From Bradyrhizobium sp. MOS003 (lineage in GTDB: Bacteria; Pseudomonadota; Alphaproteobacteria; Rhizobiales; Xanthobacteraceae), in assembly GCF_003020125.1 (NCBI RefSeq), contig NZ_PYFW01000006.1, positions 248,001 through 312,000 of the forward strand: a DNA stretch of 64,000 nucleotides, written 5' to 3'. A program made the position numbers and the translations under genes. The notes beneath the pieces were generated by a model that was given only the letters and a program-made list of their open reading frames with translations, did no database searches and was not told the origin of the DNA. Below are positions 43,587-52,235 of the stretch, piece by piece (position 1 is the stretch's first letter; each line of letters begins with the position of its first letter).

Positions 43587-44189
43587 TCATCTGCGCCGCC
43601 CTGCGTGCTGTGTCCCCGTTTCCGTCGCAAAGCCGTAGATCAGCGCCAGCCGGTCCAGGCACTCGCGAAAGCGTCGCGCGAAATAGTCGTTCCAGCGCTG
43701 CGTCCGGACGGCGCGACGCTGCCCGATCTGATCCATGGTGAGGCCCAGCACCAGCACGTCGTGCACCAGCGCCGCGCCGTCGGTCCCGAGTTCGCGCTCG
43801 ATCTGGTTCAGCCGCAGCACCGCCTGGCGCTGGCTCTCGGTGACCGGCTCGCGCGTGCGCGCGCCATCGACATATTCGCGGGTCGGGTCCATCGCCTGGG
43901 GACCCCGCTCCGCTCTCTCCCAATCGTTCTGGAAGGCGCGCCCGCCGAGATATTGCGCCTCGTCGATCTGGTGGTGTGCGTGCAGCCGTCCCAGCGGATC
44001 GCCACGGATCGACCGGATCGCCACGATCTTCTCGCCAGCTTCGAGCGCCAGCGGATTGTCGACCTCGACCTCCGCCACTACGGCATTGAACGGCACGTCG
44101 CGGGACCGCCGGTCGTAGATCTGCGCCAATTTGTAGGATTTGTTGCGTCGGACACGAGCCACCTGGATACTCCTTGCGAAATTGACCAT
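43587..44189 (-). CDS. Uncharacterised protein with DUF6456-like C-terminal helix bundle
   Basis: A 200-residue protein. The N-terminal half (RRSRDVPFNAVVAEVEVDNP, EKIVAIRSIRGDPLGRLHAHHQID) looks like a beta domain; the C-terminal half (RLNQIERELGTDGAALVHDV, LVLGLTMDQIGQRRAVRTQR, WNDYFARRFRECLDRLALIYG) resembles the helical end of DUF6456 or sigma-like regulators. It follows the GcrA-like gene by 15 bases on the same strand and is probably its operon partner. Confidence 0.65.
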   Translation of the reverse strand: MVNFARSIQVARVRRNKSYKLAQIYDRRSRDVPFNAVVAEVEVDNPLALEAGEKIVAIRSIRGDPLGRLHAHHQIDEAQYLGGRAFQNDWERAERGPQAMDPTREYVDGARTREPVTESQRQAVLRLNQIERELGTDGAALVHDVLVLGLTMDQIGQRRAVRTQRWNDYFARRFRECLDRLALIYGFATETGTQHAGRRR

Positions 44190-44204
44190 GGAAAGGCTGA
44201 CAGC

Positions 44205-44735
44205 TCAGGCCGCGACGACCAGCTTCAGCACGACGGGACCGGGGACACGGGCGGACGCAGCCCCGGAGCGACGCGTCAGGCCCGCATGCGGCGCGCAATA
44301 GCTGGAGCCCGGCTGGCGCGGATGACCGCAGAAGGCGATCTCCTCCCCCTCCTTGTCGCCGCCATAGGGATAGCGGCAGTCGGCCGGCTCGAGTTCGACC
44401 AGCTGGATCAAGCGCGGCTGGATGCCGACGCAACGCAGCTTCAGCGGCGCCGCGGGCTTCATTGCGGATTTCGGTGGCACGTTCAGGTTCGGTAGCACCG
44501 CGCGGCGCGGCGAAACCGGAGCCTCACCCGGCAAATATGGCGCGACCGATGGGCTCACGATCCATTCCGGAATGACGAGACCGAGCCGCTTGGCGCGGCC
44601 GATCACCGCATTGCGCGTGTAAGCCGTTCCAAACCTTGCGTTAATCTGCCTTCCCACCTCCGCATAAGACATGCCCTTGAGGAAATAGTCGCGAAGCGCG
44701 TCGGAGTGCTCCGACGGCCAATGGCCCGGTTCCAT
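44205..44735 (-). CDS. GcrA-family cell-cycle regulator-type protein
   Basis: A 176-residue protein from ATG 44735 (MEPGHWPSEHSDALRDYFLK). The N-terminal W-x-x-E...L...GMSYAEVGRQINARFGTAYTRNAVIGRAKRLGL matches the DNA-binding domain of GcrA; the C-terminal CRYPYGGDKEGEEIAFCGHPRQPGSSYCAPHAGL matches its Cys/His signature. GcrA works with sigma70 at methylated GANTC sites. This may be a paralogue rather than the main GcrA, given its S24-repressor neighbour. Its promoter region carries two copies of TTCCG half-sites. Confidence 0.8.
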   Translation of the reverse strand: MEPGHWPSEHSDALRDYFLKGMSYAEVGRQINARFGTAYTRNAVIGRAKRLGLVIPEWIVSPSVAPYLPGEAPVSPRRAVLPNLNVPPKSAMKPAAPLKLRCVGIQPRLIQLVELEPADCRYPYGGDKEGEEIAFCGHPRQPGSSYCAPHAGLTRRSGAASARVPGPVVLKLVVAA

Positions 44736-44790
44736 GCTGCTGTCCTGTGATGCCGCCCCTCCGATCGCACGACCGGGGGCGAAACAAACA

Positions 44791-44803
44791 TTCCGGTATT
44801 CCG
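44791..44803 (-). promoter_or_regulatory. Two TTCCG half-sites in the GcrA-like promoter region
   Basis: TTCCG at 44791-44795 and again at 44799-44803, in the same orientation, within the 80 bp upstream of the GcrA-like start. A TTGACT (minus strand, complement of 44811-44816) could be the -35. They resemble half of the inverted repeat at 44848-44862, so weak control by the same repressor is possible. Confidence 0.35.
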
Positions 44804-44838
44804 AATCCAAAGTCAAGCTATAATTCTGATATTCATAA

Positions 44839-44867
44839 TTGCAATAATTCCGAATTTCGGATTACAA
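44839..44867 (+). promoter_or_regulatory. Promoter with operator TTCCG-N5-CGGAT, repressor autoregulation
   Basis: TTGCAA (44839-44844), a 17 bp spacer and TTACAA (44862-44867) form a plausible promoter 33 bases before the S24 repressor ATG. The spacer contains the inverted repeat TTCCGAATTTCGGAT at 44848-44862. An equivalent repeat sits in the next gene's promoter. Confidence 0.55.
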
Positions 44868-44899
44868 GAGCGGGACGATGGGTAATCGAGGGAATCACC

Positions 44900-45508
44900 A
44901 TGTTGGACGTTGCGATGATCGAGCGGGGCCTGGAGAAGACGGGCAAGAGCAAGGGCGGCCTCGCGGCGGCCATGGGCGTGCGGCCCGGCGCGGTCTCCGA
45001 AATCCTGGGCGGCGAGCGCCTGGTGAAGGCCTCGGAAATCGTTCCGATCATGGAATATCTCGAGCTCAATCTCGCGCCGATCATGGGCCGCGTCGGCGCC
45101 GGCGCCGTGATCGAGCCGGATTACGAGCAGGTCCCCCCGGAGGGTCTCGGCGACGTCGCGCTGCCCTTCCCGATCATGGAAGAGACCGTCGCCTTCGAGA
45201 TCGTCGGCGATTCGATGCTGCCTAAATACGAAAGCGGCGACGTGATCGTGGCCTACAAGGACCAGCGCCATCCGCTGTCCTCCTTCTACGGCGAAGAGGC
45301 CGTGGTCCGGCTCAAGACCGGCGAGCGCTATTTGAAGACGATCGAGCGGGGAAAAACCCCGTCCGTCGTCAATCTCACCAGCTTCAATGCCAAGCCGATC
45401 GTCGGCGTCAAGCTCGAGTGGGTGGGTGAGATCTGCCTGTCCATGCCCAAGGGCCAGCTCGAGCGGATGCGCGCCAAGTCGGCGCGCCCCCGCAAGAAGG
45501 GCAAGTAA
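44900..45508 (+). CDS. S24/LexA-like autoproteolytic transcriptional repressor
   Basis: A 202-residue protein from ATG 44900, GAGGG upstream. Residues 1-60 form an XRE-type helix-turn-helix (GGLAAAMGVRPGAVSEILGGERLVKASEI). The C-terminal S24 peptidase domain has the cleavage dipeptide A67-G68 (RVGAGAVIE), nucleophile S105 (VGDSMLPKYESGD) and the general-base lysine, probably K146 (GERYLKTIE). By family logic it cleaves itself on a DNA-damage or similar signal and releases its operators. Two good inverted repeats flank the gene. Confidence 0.85.
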   Translation: MLDVAMIERGLEKTGKSKGGLAAAMGVRPGAVSEILGGERLVKASEIVPIMEYLELNLAPIMGRVGAGAVIEPDYEQVPPEGLGDVALPFPIMEETVAFEIVGDSMLPKYESGDVIVAYKDQRHPLSSFYGEEAVVRLKTGERYLKTIERGKTPSVVNLTSFNAKPIVGVKLEWVGEICLSMPKGQLERMRAKSARPRKKGK

Positions 45509-45549
45509 GGCCTCGCACGGTCAACGATTTCTCTTTTTTCGAAATCTTC

Positions 45550-45578
45550 TTGACTTAATTCCGTTTTTCGGAAATAAT
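45550..45578 (+). promoter_or_regulatory. Promoter with operator TTCCG-N5-CGGAA
   Basis: TTGACT (45550-45555), 17 bp spacer, AATAAT (45573-45578). The perfect inverted repeat TTCCGTTTTTCGGAA (45559-45573) fills the spacer. It drives the 91-residue gene at 45619 and matches the operator upstream of the repressor in sequence and spacing. Confidence 0.7.
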
Positions 45579-45618
45579 CTGCCGCGTACCCGCAACGGGG
45601 GCGCGGCAGATTCGTTTG

Positions 45619-45894
45619 ATGCAGTATTTCGTCGTGATGATCGACTATGGACGGCGGGGCCGCGAAGCGGTCGTCGACCCTGAAATCACGAGGCGCGAGG
45701 TCATCTCCCGCATCGCCTCGGGCGAATACCGGAATGTCTCGTTCATCCACGAGATCGCCGGAAGTTCGGTCGAGGACGTCACCGAGGCCATCCTGACCGA
45801 GGCCGCCCTGCCCCGGATCCCGCCAGAGGATATCGATCTGCAGGCAATTCGCCTCGATCACGCCCGCGATCTGCGCAAACACGAACGGACGTGA
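45619..45894 (+). CDS. Small protein under predicted S24-repressor control
   Basis: A 91-residue acidic protein: MQYFVVMIDYGRRGREAVVD, PEITRREVISRIASGEYRNV, SFIHEIAGSSVEDVTEAILT, then a polar tail. Its promoter is covered by an operator for the adjacent repressor, so it is likely induced together with it. No membrane segment or catalytic motif. No family recognised; an effector or modulator role is only a guess. Confidence 0.7.
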   Translation: MQYFVVMIDYGRRGREAVVDPEITRREVISRIASGEYRNVSFIHEIAGSSVEDVTEAILTEAALPRIPPEDIDLQAIRLDHARDLRKHERT

Positions 45895-46030
45895 TGCAGG
45901 CCCGGAGTCCCGTCCGATGGAATCGGAACGGGACTCCGGGTTCTTGTCTTGACGCGTTTCCTTTACGCGAACCGGTCGCCAATTCGCTCGAAAACGCTCT
46001 GGCGAGCCTGCGTCACCGTCCGCACGGACA

Positions 46031-47005
46031 TCACACCAGAAGCACGGTCGATCCCGTGGTCTTGCGTGCGGCGAGATCGGCATGTGCCTTGGCGGCATCC
46101 TTCAACGGATAGGTCTGGTGCACCTCGATCTTGACCGCGCCGGACTTGACGACGTCGAACAACTCATTCGCCATCGCGACCAGATTTTCGCGCTTGGCGG
46201 CGTAGGTGAACAGCGTTGGCCGGGTGACGTAGAGCGAGCCTTTCTGGGCGAGCAGGCCGAGATTCAGCGGCTCGACCGCGCCGGAGGATTGGCCGAACAG
46301 CGCGGCAACGCCGAGCGGGGCGAGACAATCCAGCGATTTCAGGAACGTGTCCTTGCCGACGGAATCGTAGACCACGGGGACCTTCTTGCCGCCAGTGATC
46401 TCGTCGACCCGCTTTACGAAATCCTCGCGGGTGTAGATGATGACATGGTCGCAGCCATGCGCCTTGGCAAGCTTGGCCTTCTCGTCGTTGCTGACGGTGC
46501 CGATCACGGTCGCGCCGAGGTGCTTGGCCCACTGGCTCAGGATCAGACCGACCCCGCCCGCCGCGGCATGCAGCAGGATGGTGTCTCCTGCCTTCACCCG
46601 ATAGGTCTGCCGGATCAGATATTGCGTCGTGAGACCCTTCAGCATCATCGCCGCCGCCGTCCTGTCGTCGACGCCGTCAGGCAGCTTCAGCAGGCGGTCC
46701 GCAGGGATCACGCGCGCCTCGGAGTAGGCACCGAGCGGCGAGGCGCCATAAGCGACACGATCGCCTGGCTTCAGATCGGTGACACCGGGCCCGATTTCCT
46801 CGACGATTCCGGCCGCCTCGCTGCCGAGCCCGCTCGGCAGTTGCGCCGGATACAGGCCGGAGCGGTTGTAGATGTCGACGAAGTTGAGACCGACGGCGGT
46901 GTGGCGGATGCGTGCCTCGCCCGGTCCGGGCTTGCCGACGCTGACCTCCTCCCAGACCAGGACTTCCGGACCGCCGGTCTTGTGAAAACGAATGGCATGC
47001 GTCAT
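46031..47005 (-). CDS. NADPH:quinone oxidoreductase (zinc-free MDR family)
   Basis: A 324-residue medium-chain reductase of the QOR type. MTHAIRFHKTGGPEVLVWEE opens it; LNFVDIYNRSGLYPAQLPSGLGSEAAGIVEEIG, the Rossmann motif HAAAGGVGLILSQWAKHLGATVIG and YDSVGKDTFLKSLDCL follow. The zinc-binding cysteines of alcohol dehydrogenases are absent. GGGAG lies nine bases before ATG 47005, against three for ATG 47011. It reduces quinones in one- or two-electron steps with NADPH. Confidence 0.9.
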   Translation of the reverse strand: MTHAIRFHKTGGPEVLVWEEVSVGKPGPGEARIRHTAVGLNFVDIYNRSGLYPAQLPSGLGSEAAGIVEEIGPGVTDLKPGDRVAYGASPLGAYSEARVIPADRLLKLPDGVDDRTAAAMMLKGLTTQYLIRQTYRVKAGDTILLHAAAGGVGLILSQWAKHLGATVIGTVSNDEKAKLAKAHGCDHVIIYTREDFVKRVDEITGGKKVPVVYDSVGKDTFLKSLDCLAPLGVAALFGQSSGAVEPLNLGLLAQKGSLYVTRPTLFTYAAKRENLVAMANELFDVVKSGAVKIEVHQTYPLKDAAKAHADLAARKTTGSTVLLV

Positions 47006-47228
47006 GGGCATTGCTCCCTTATCGTTGGTTGAGGATCCGGAAAACCGGATTGGCGCCAGAAATAGGCATTCGGTCCGCCCGTTACAGTACAGACACGTAA
47101 CAAGAATGTCACAGCGCGCGACAAACGTCTCCCGTTCCATCTCCGTTCGAAAGAGTTGATGACGCGCCTGGAGCGGCCGGCAGTAGCTTCTGCGCGGGGT
47201 TTGGTTGTCGCCTGCGAAGGAGACCGAG

Positions 47229-47429
47229 ATGCCAGCTTATGTACAGCATCATCAGGATATCGAGATAGCGCCCTTGAATTGCCCGACATGCATGGGGTTC
47301 CTGCCGATGTATGTGCGCGAGGTCGAACCGCATTGGAGCCTCGCCAAGATCGACTTCGTCTATGAATGCGCCGATTGCGGCGCCGAGGTCAGACAGACGA
47401 TCCGCAAGCCGGAGCTGCTGCGGCACTGA
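47229..47429 (+). CDS. Small zinc-ribbon protein
   Basis: A 66-residue protein: MPAYVQHHQDIEIAPLNCPT, CMGFLPMYVREVEPHW, then FVYECADCGAEVRQTI. Two CxxC pairs (LNCPTC and YECADC) make a zinc ribbon. AAGGAG precedes ATG 47229. Solitary; no partner known. Confidence 0.65.
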   Translation: MPAYVQHHQDIEIAPLNCPTCMGFLPMYVREVEPHWSLAKIDFVYECADCGAEVRQTIRKPELLRH

Positions 47430-47592
47430 TCCCGCGAACGGCGAGCCGCGCAAATATCCGCGCCGAGACGTATTTGCGTCGAACGGAAAAAGCGCCGTCC
47501 GTGCGGGTCTGATGCCTCCCAAACGAGGCTTGTTCTTTGCCGGGAACGCAGGCAGAACAAGCCTCAAGCAAGACCTTTGGGAGCGCCCTTTC

Positions 47593-48540
47593 GTGGCTGA
47601 TCAAAAGGCCTCGACCTCGATCGAGGCAGTGCAGAGCGGCCTCGCCGCGCAGGGCTATATCGCGAGCCGGCAGATCGCGACCGCCGTTTATTTGTCGCAA
47701 CAGATCGAGAAGCCGATCCTGGTCGAGGGCCCCGCGGGCGTCGGCAAGACCGAGCTTGCCAAGGCGATCGCCGCCTGGCGCGGCATGAAGATGATCCGCC
47801 TGCAATGCTACGAAGGCCTCGACGAGGCCAAGGCGCTCTATGAGTGGAAATACGCCAAGCAGCTTCTCTATACCCAGATCCTCAAGGACAAGCTCGGCGA
47901 AGTCCTGGGCGGCGCGCAGACGCTGGATGCTGCGCTCGACCAGCTCCACGATTTCGGCGACGTGTTCTTCTCCAAGGAATTCGTCGAGCCGCGCCCCCTG
48001 CTTCAGGCGCTGGAGCAGCCGGGCGGCTGCGTGCTGCTGATCGACGAGATCGACAAGTCGGACGCCGAATTCGAATCGCTGCTGCTGGAGATCCTGTCTG
48101 ATTTTCAGGTCACGATCCCGGAACTCGGCACCGTCTCCGCAATCACGCCGCCGACGGTGATCCTCACCTCCAACAGCGAGCGCGATCTCGGCGATGCCCT
48201 GAAGCGGCGCTGCCTGCATCTGCATATCGGCTTTCCCGAGCAGCGGCTCGAAGAGCGCATCGTCGAGAGCCGGGTGCCCGGCATTTCGCAGGCGCTGCGC
48301 CGGCAGATGGTCGGCTTCATCCACGAGATCCGCTCGCTGGATCTGAAGAAGCTGCCCTCGGTCAGCGAGACTATCGACTGGGCACGCGTGCTGGTGCTGC
48401 TCCAGGCCACGGAGCTCGACACCGAGATGGTCAAGGACACGCTCAACGTGCTCCTGAAATACGAAGCCGACATCGAGGCTGCATCGCCGCAGGTGACGAC
48501 CTTCATTGCCAAGGCGGCCCGGTCGAACGTCTTCGGTTGA
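47593..48540 (+). CDS. MoxR-type AAA+ ATPase
   Basis: A 315-residue AAA ATPase. Walker A is VEGPAGVGKTELAKA, Walker B VLLIDEIDKSD, sensor ILTSNSERDLGDALKRRCLHLHIGFP. The inserted CYEGLDEAKALYEWKYAKQLLYTQ is typical of the CoxD/MoxR group. The start GTG 47593 has GGGAG nine bases upstream; earlier in-frame starts (ATG 47512) add unrelated residues. It pairs with the VWA protein that follows after five bases. Such pairs act as chaperones that mature metal enzymes, for instance CO or other molybdenum dehydrogenases. Confidence 0.88.
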   Translation: MADQKASTSIEAVQSGLAAQGYIASRQIATAVYLSQQIEKPILVEGPAGVGKTELAKAIAAWRGMKMIRLQCYEGLDEAKALYEWKYAKQLLYTQILKDKLGEVLGGAQTLDAALDQLHDFGDVFFSKEFVEPRPLLQALEQPGGCVLLIDEIDKSDAEFESLLLEILSDFQVTIPELGTVSAITPPTVILTSNSERDLGDALKRRCLHLHIGFPEQRLEERIVESRVPGISQALRRQMVGFIHEIRSLDLKKLPSVSETIDWARVLVLLQATELDTEMVKDTLNVLLKYEADIEAASPQVTTFIAKAARSNVFG

Positions 48541-48545
48541 CGCCG

Positions 48546-49925
48546 ATGCGCGAGAATCTCCATCGTTTCTTTCGGGCGGCTCGCGGCGCCGGCGTCCACG
48601 TTTCGCCGGCCGAGAGCATCGATGCGATGCGTGCGGTCGCGCAGGTCGGCATTTCCGACCGCGCTGTCCTGCGCGATGCGCTGCTCCTGACGCTTGCCAA
48701 ATCGCAGGACGAGAAGCTCGCGCTCGGCGACTGCTTCGACCTGTTCTTCAGCCAGCCGGAGCCGCGTCAGGATCAGACCGAAGCCAACAGCGGGGAGAAC
48801 GCCGCGCAGGATCCGGATCAGTCGCCCTCCTCCGGCTCTGCCAGCGAAGCGGGCGAAAGCCAGCCTCCCGAGGGCTTGGGCCCGCTCGCGCAGATGCTGT
48901 TGTCTCAGGATCGCAACGCGGTCGCTGCCGCCATTGCCGGCGCCTCCGGCGCGGCCTCCCTGTCGGACATCCGCTATTCCACTCAGCGCGGCATTTTTTC
49001 CAGCCGCATCCTCGATGCCATGGGTCTCCAACGCCTGCGCGACGATCTCGATGCGCTGACCGCGACCAACCCGGCACTGGCAGAGCGTCTGCGCGCCGCG
49101 CTCGACGCCTTGCGCGAAGCCGTGCGCGATACCGTCTCGCAGGGGCTTGCACTCTACGCCCGCGAGGAGGCTGAAAACCTCCGGAACGAGATCCTGCGCA
49201 ACGCACCTCTCGCGCGCATCGAGCGGCGCCAGGTCGCAGAGATGCGCGTCCTGATCCGCCAGATCGCGCGCCGCTTGCGCGAGCGCTACTCGAAACCACG
49301 CAAGCGCCAGCGCCGCGGCCATCTCGATGTCCGTCGGACGCTCCGGCGCAACGCTGCCTGGGGCGGCATTCCCTTCCTGACTGCATGGAAGCGCAAGCAT
49401 CGCGACCGGCCGAAGATCGTGGCGCTCTGCGACGTCTCCGGCTCGGTTGCGCAGGTCTCCGATTTCTTCCTGCTCCTGATCCACTCGCTGCACGAGGTGG
49501 TCGACGACGTCCGCTCCTTTGCCTTCTCCTCGCACATGATCGAGGTCAGCGAGATCCTGGAAAAGAAATCGCCGGAGGAGGCGATGGCCGAGATCATGTC
49601 CAAGGTCGGCTTCGGCTCGTCCGACTACGGATCTTCACTGGTCGATTTCGAGAAAGACTTCATGAGCACGCTGACGCCGCGGACCACGGTGATCGTGCTC
49701 GGCGATGCCCGCAGCAACAACCTCGACCCGCGTGCCGATATCCTGCGCCGCATCTCCGAACGCTCGAAGCGACTGGTCTGGCTCAATCCCGAAGGACGGC
49801 TTGCCTGGGGCTTCGGTGATTCCGAGATGCCGCGCTACGCGACCTTCTGTACGGTCGTGCGCCAATGCGCCACCGCGCAGCAACTCGAACGCGCGGTGTC
49901 CGACATCGTGGCGACCTATCAATAG
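48546..49925 (+). CDS. CoxE-like VWA-domain protein
   Basis: A 459-residue protein. An N-terminal helical region (RENLHRFFRAARGAGVHVSP), an acidic linker rich in Gln/Ser/Glu (about 80-120), an Arg-rich stretch (RERYSKPRKRQRRGHLDVRR) and a C-terminal VWA domain with the MIDAS motif ALCDVSGSVAQVSDFFL and a later VIVLGDARSN. This layout fits CoxE, partner of MoxR-type CoxD. Its gene begins five bases after the ATPase stop, so they are coupled. No CoxL/M/S genes are adjacent, though a related FAD subunit starts at 63722. Confidence 0.85.
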   Translation: MRENLHRFFRAARGAGVHVSPAESIDAMRAVAQVGISDRAVLRDALLLTLAKSQDEKLALGDCFDLFFSQPEPRQDQTEANSGENAAQDPDQSPSSGSASEAGESQPPEGLGPLAQMLLSQDRNAVAAAIAGASGAASLSDIRYSTQRGIFSSRILDAMGLQRLRDDLDALTATNPALAERLRAALDALREAVRDTVSQGLALYAREEAENLRNEILRNAPLARIERRQVAEMRVLIRQIARRLRERYSKPRKRQRRGHLDVRRTLRRNAAWGGIPFLTAWKRKHRDRPKIVALCDVSGSVAQVSDFFLLLIHSLHEVVDDVRSFAFSSHMIEVSEILEKKSPEEAMAEIMSKVGFGSSDYGSSLVDFEKDFMSTLTPRTTVIVLGDARSNNLDPRADILRRISERSKRLVWLNPEGRLAWGFGDSEMPRYATFCTVVRQCATAQQLERAVSDIVATYQ

Positions 49926-49946
49926 GCCTTCTCGACGCGGCCAGCG

Positions 49947-50129
49947 TCAGTTTCGCGCAAGCTCCATTTGGCCGACGTTGCACTCCCGAAAGTGATAGGC
50001 AATTTCGTCGAGCGCGCGCTGCTCCCATTCCTCGGCTTGCGCGAGCCAGAAAATCCGGCGATCGAAATCGCGCGCCGCACGCTCCCGGCACAGGGATTCC
50101 TGACTGCGAATTTCAACCAGCCTGTTCAT
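49947..50129 (-). CDS. Small helical hypothetical protein
   Basis: A 60-residue protein from ATG 50129: MNRLVEIRSQESLCRERAAR, DFDRRIFWLAQAEEWEQRAL, DEIAYHFRECNVGQMELARN. AAGGAG lies upstream. Predicted to be two long helices; the spacing of Trp and Arg is typical of small lineage proteins. No function recognised. Confidence 0.6.
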   Translation of the reverse strand: MNRLVEIRSQESLCRERAARDFDRRIFWLAQAEEWEQRALDEIAYHFRECNVGQMELARN

Positions 50130-50479
50130 GCACTCCACTCCTTCAGCGTGAAGTCATTCCCCGGGGAATTACCGTAACAGAGTTCTCAACCTTTCGTCTC
50201 ACGATTTCTGTGCATATTGCGACGCAGAATGGGACAGCAAGACTTCCCGTGCATTGCAGCACCCTGCTGTAGCATCAAACCTATATCATCAATATGTGAT
50301 CGAAGCTCGGGACGATATTCGCAATCCAGCGATCTTTACTCTTGTGGCGCAATGACGTGCGGCAATTCGTGAAGAGACGTTCTAAACAGCACAGCGAATT
50401 CCCGACTCATTGTCGTCGCATGGTCTTCACGCAGCGCAGCTAACAGAGGCGCGCGAATGGCACTATCGCTTGAGGCAAC
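50130..50479. other. Intergenic stretch
   Basis: About 350 bases, lower GC than the surroundings, without a supported gene or clear RNA structure. It should contain promoters for the divergent small genes on each side. Confidence 0.45.
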
Positions 50480-50701
50480 ATGAGCAACGACATCGACTTC
50501 GATCTTTCGCCGGACCAATGGGAAGCCCTGCGCACACTTCGCAATCCGGTGTCCGGCGGTCGCCTCTCGAAGGCTTATCTCATCGAAAGTCTCGTCAAGT
50601 TCGGCCTCGTTGTTGTCAATGACGGCGTACCCGTGATGACGCCCACGGGACGAAAGGCGCTCGTGCGCGGATCGTGCCGGCTGCTGGATCTTGCGGCATG
50701 A
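50480..50701 (+). CDS. Small winged-helix-like hypothetical protein
   Basis: A 73-residue protein: MSNDIDFDLSPDQWEALRTL, SGGRLSKAYLIESLVKFGLV, VVNDGVPVMTPTGRKALVRG. The final helix-wing layout (LIESLVKFGLVVVNDGVPVMTPTGRKAL) resembles a winged helix. Probably DNA-binding or a protein-interaction module; not assigned. Confidence 0.6.
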   Translation: MSNDIDFDLSPDQWEALRTLRNPVSGGRLSKAYLIESLVKFGLVVVNDGVPVMTPTGRKALVRGSCRLLDLAA

Positions 50702-50902
50702 CGATGCCGTTCGTTTCGGCGAAGGCATAACGATCGACGGGCGGGTCCCGCGCTCCGAGCGGGGCACGACGCAAGAAGCGCTGCGTCGCCGCCGCGATAC
50801 CAGAGCGACGACCAGCGCCACTTTCCGAATACTCCGCGACAATCTGGCACGGTTGTTGCTCCTTTTTGACATCCAAGTCGCGTCAAATCGGGGGAGTCCA
50901 CC

Positions 50903-52223
50903 ATGTCGACCATCGCAGCGGCACCCGCCGTCGAACCCAAGCCGCTCTACACCTCGCTGTTCGTTCAGGTCCTGGCCGCCCTCGTCCTTGGCGTCGTCCT
51001 GGGCACGGCCGTGCCGGATTTCGCGATCGGGCTCAAGATCCTGAGCGACGCCTTCCTGAAGCTGATCTCGATGATTGTGGCACCGATCGTGTTCTGCGTC
51101 GTCGTGCACGGGATTGCCGGCGCCGGCGACCTCAAGAAGGTCGGCCGGGTCGGCGTCAAGGCGCTTGTTTATTTCGAGGTCATGACGACGGTCGCCCTCG
51201 TCGTCGGCCTGTTGCTCGCCTACCTCTTCGGCCCCGGCCACGGCATGAACATCGATCCTTCGACGCTGGATGCCAAGGCGCTCAACACCTACGCCGACAA
51301 TGCCCACAAGCTGTCAGGCGGCGGCATCGGCGCCTTTCTGATGAACGTGATCCCGACCACCTCCTTCGATGCGCTGTCGCGCAACGACGTGCTCCAGGTG
51401 CTGTTCTTCGCGGTCCTATTCGGCGTCGGCCTCGCGCTCGTCGGCGGCGAGAAGGGCAAGCTCGTCACCAGCATGATCGATGCCGCCTCCACCGTGCTGT
51501 TCCGCGTCATGGGCCTGATTGTCCGCGTTGCCCCGCTCGGCGTGCTCGGCGCGGTCGCCTACACCGTCGGCAAATACGGCGTCGGCTCGCTGAAGCAGCT
51601 CGTTTCGCTGGTGATGCTGTTCTATGTCTCGGTCGGCATCTTCGTGCTGGGCGTGCTCGGCGGCGTGATGGCGCTCGCCGGGCTCAACATCCTCAAATTC
51701 CTCGCCTACCTGCGCGAAGAGCTGACCATCGTGCTCGCGACCGCCTCCTCCGATGCCGTGCTGCCGCAGATCATGAAGAAGCTGGAGCGGATGGGCGTGA
51801 AGGATTCCGTGGTCGGTCTCGTGATTCCGACCGGCTATTCCTTCAACCTCGACGCCTTCTCGATCTACCTGACGCTCGCTGTCGTCTTCATCGCACAGGC
51901 GACCAACACGCCACTGTCCTTCGGCGACCTCCTGCTGGTTCTCGGCGTCTCCCTGATCACCTCCAAAGGCGACACATGGCGTGCCGGGCTCGGCCATCGT
52001 GATCCTGGCCGCGACCCTCAATGCGGTGCCGAGCATTCCCGCGATCGGGCTCGTGCTGGTGCTGTCGGTCGACTGGTTCATCGGCATGGCCCGCGCGCTC
52101 GGCAACCTCGTCGGCAACTGCGTCGCGACCGTCGTGGTCGCAGCCTGGGAAGGCGATCTCGACCGCGCCAAGGCGGCCCAGGTGCTGGAGGGCGGCGAGC
52201 TGGTGGACGTCACGGCGGGATAG
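50903..52223 (+). pseudogene. dctA: C4-dicarboxylate/amino acid:cation symporter (DctA type), frameshifted
   Basis: From ATG 50903 the first ~355 codons read as a DctA-type symporter: hydrophobic helices, LISMIVAPIVFCVVVHGIAG, SSDAVLPQIMKKLERMGV, IPTGYSFNLDAFSIYLTLA. At the conserved helical hairpin 2 the frame breaks. ...LITSKG is followed by an extra A at 51972; without it the sequence continues GAHGVPGSAIVILAATLNAV through the last helix VDWFIGMARALGNLVGNCVA to a stop at 52223. As read, the symporter loses this hairpin and its final helix and reads through to 52500 in another frame, so it should be inactive. A sequencing error would give the same picture. Confidence 0.85.
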
Positions 52224-52235
52224 CGCCCCGCCGGA

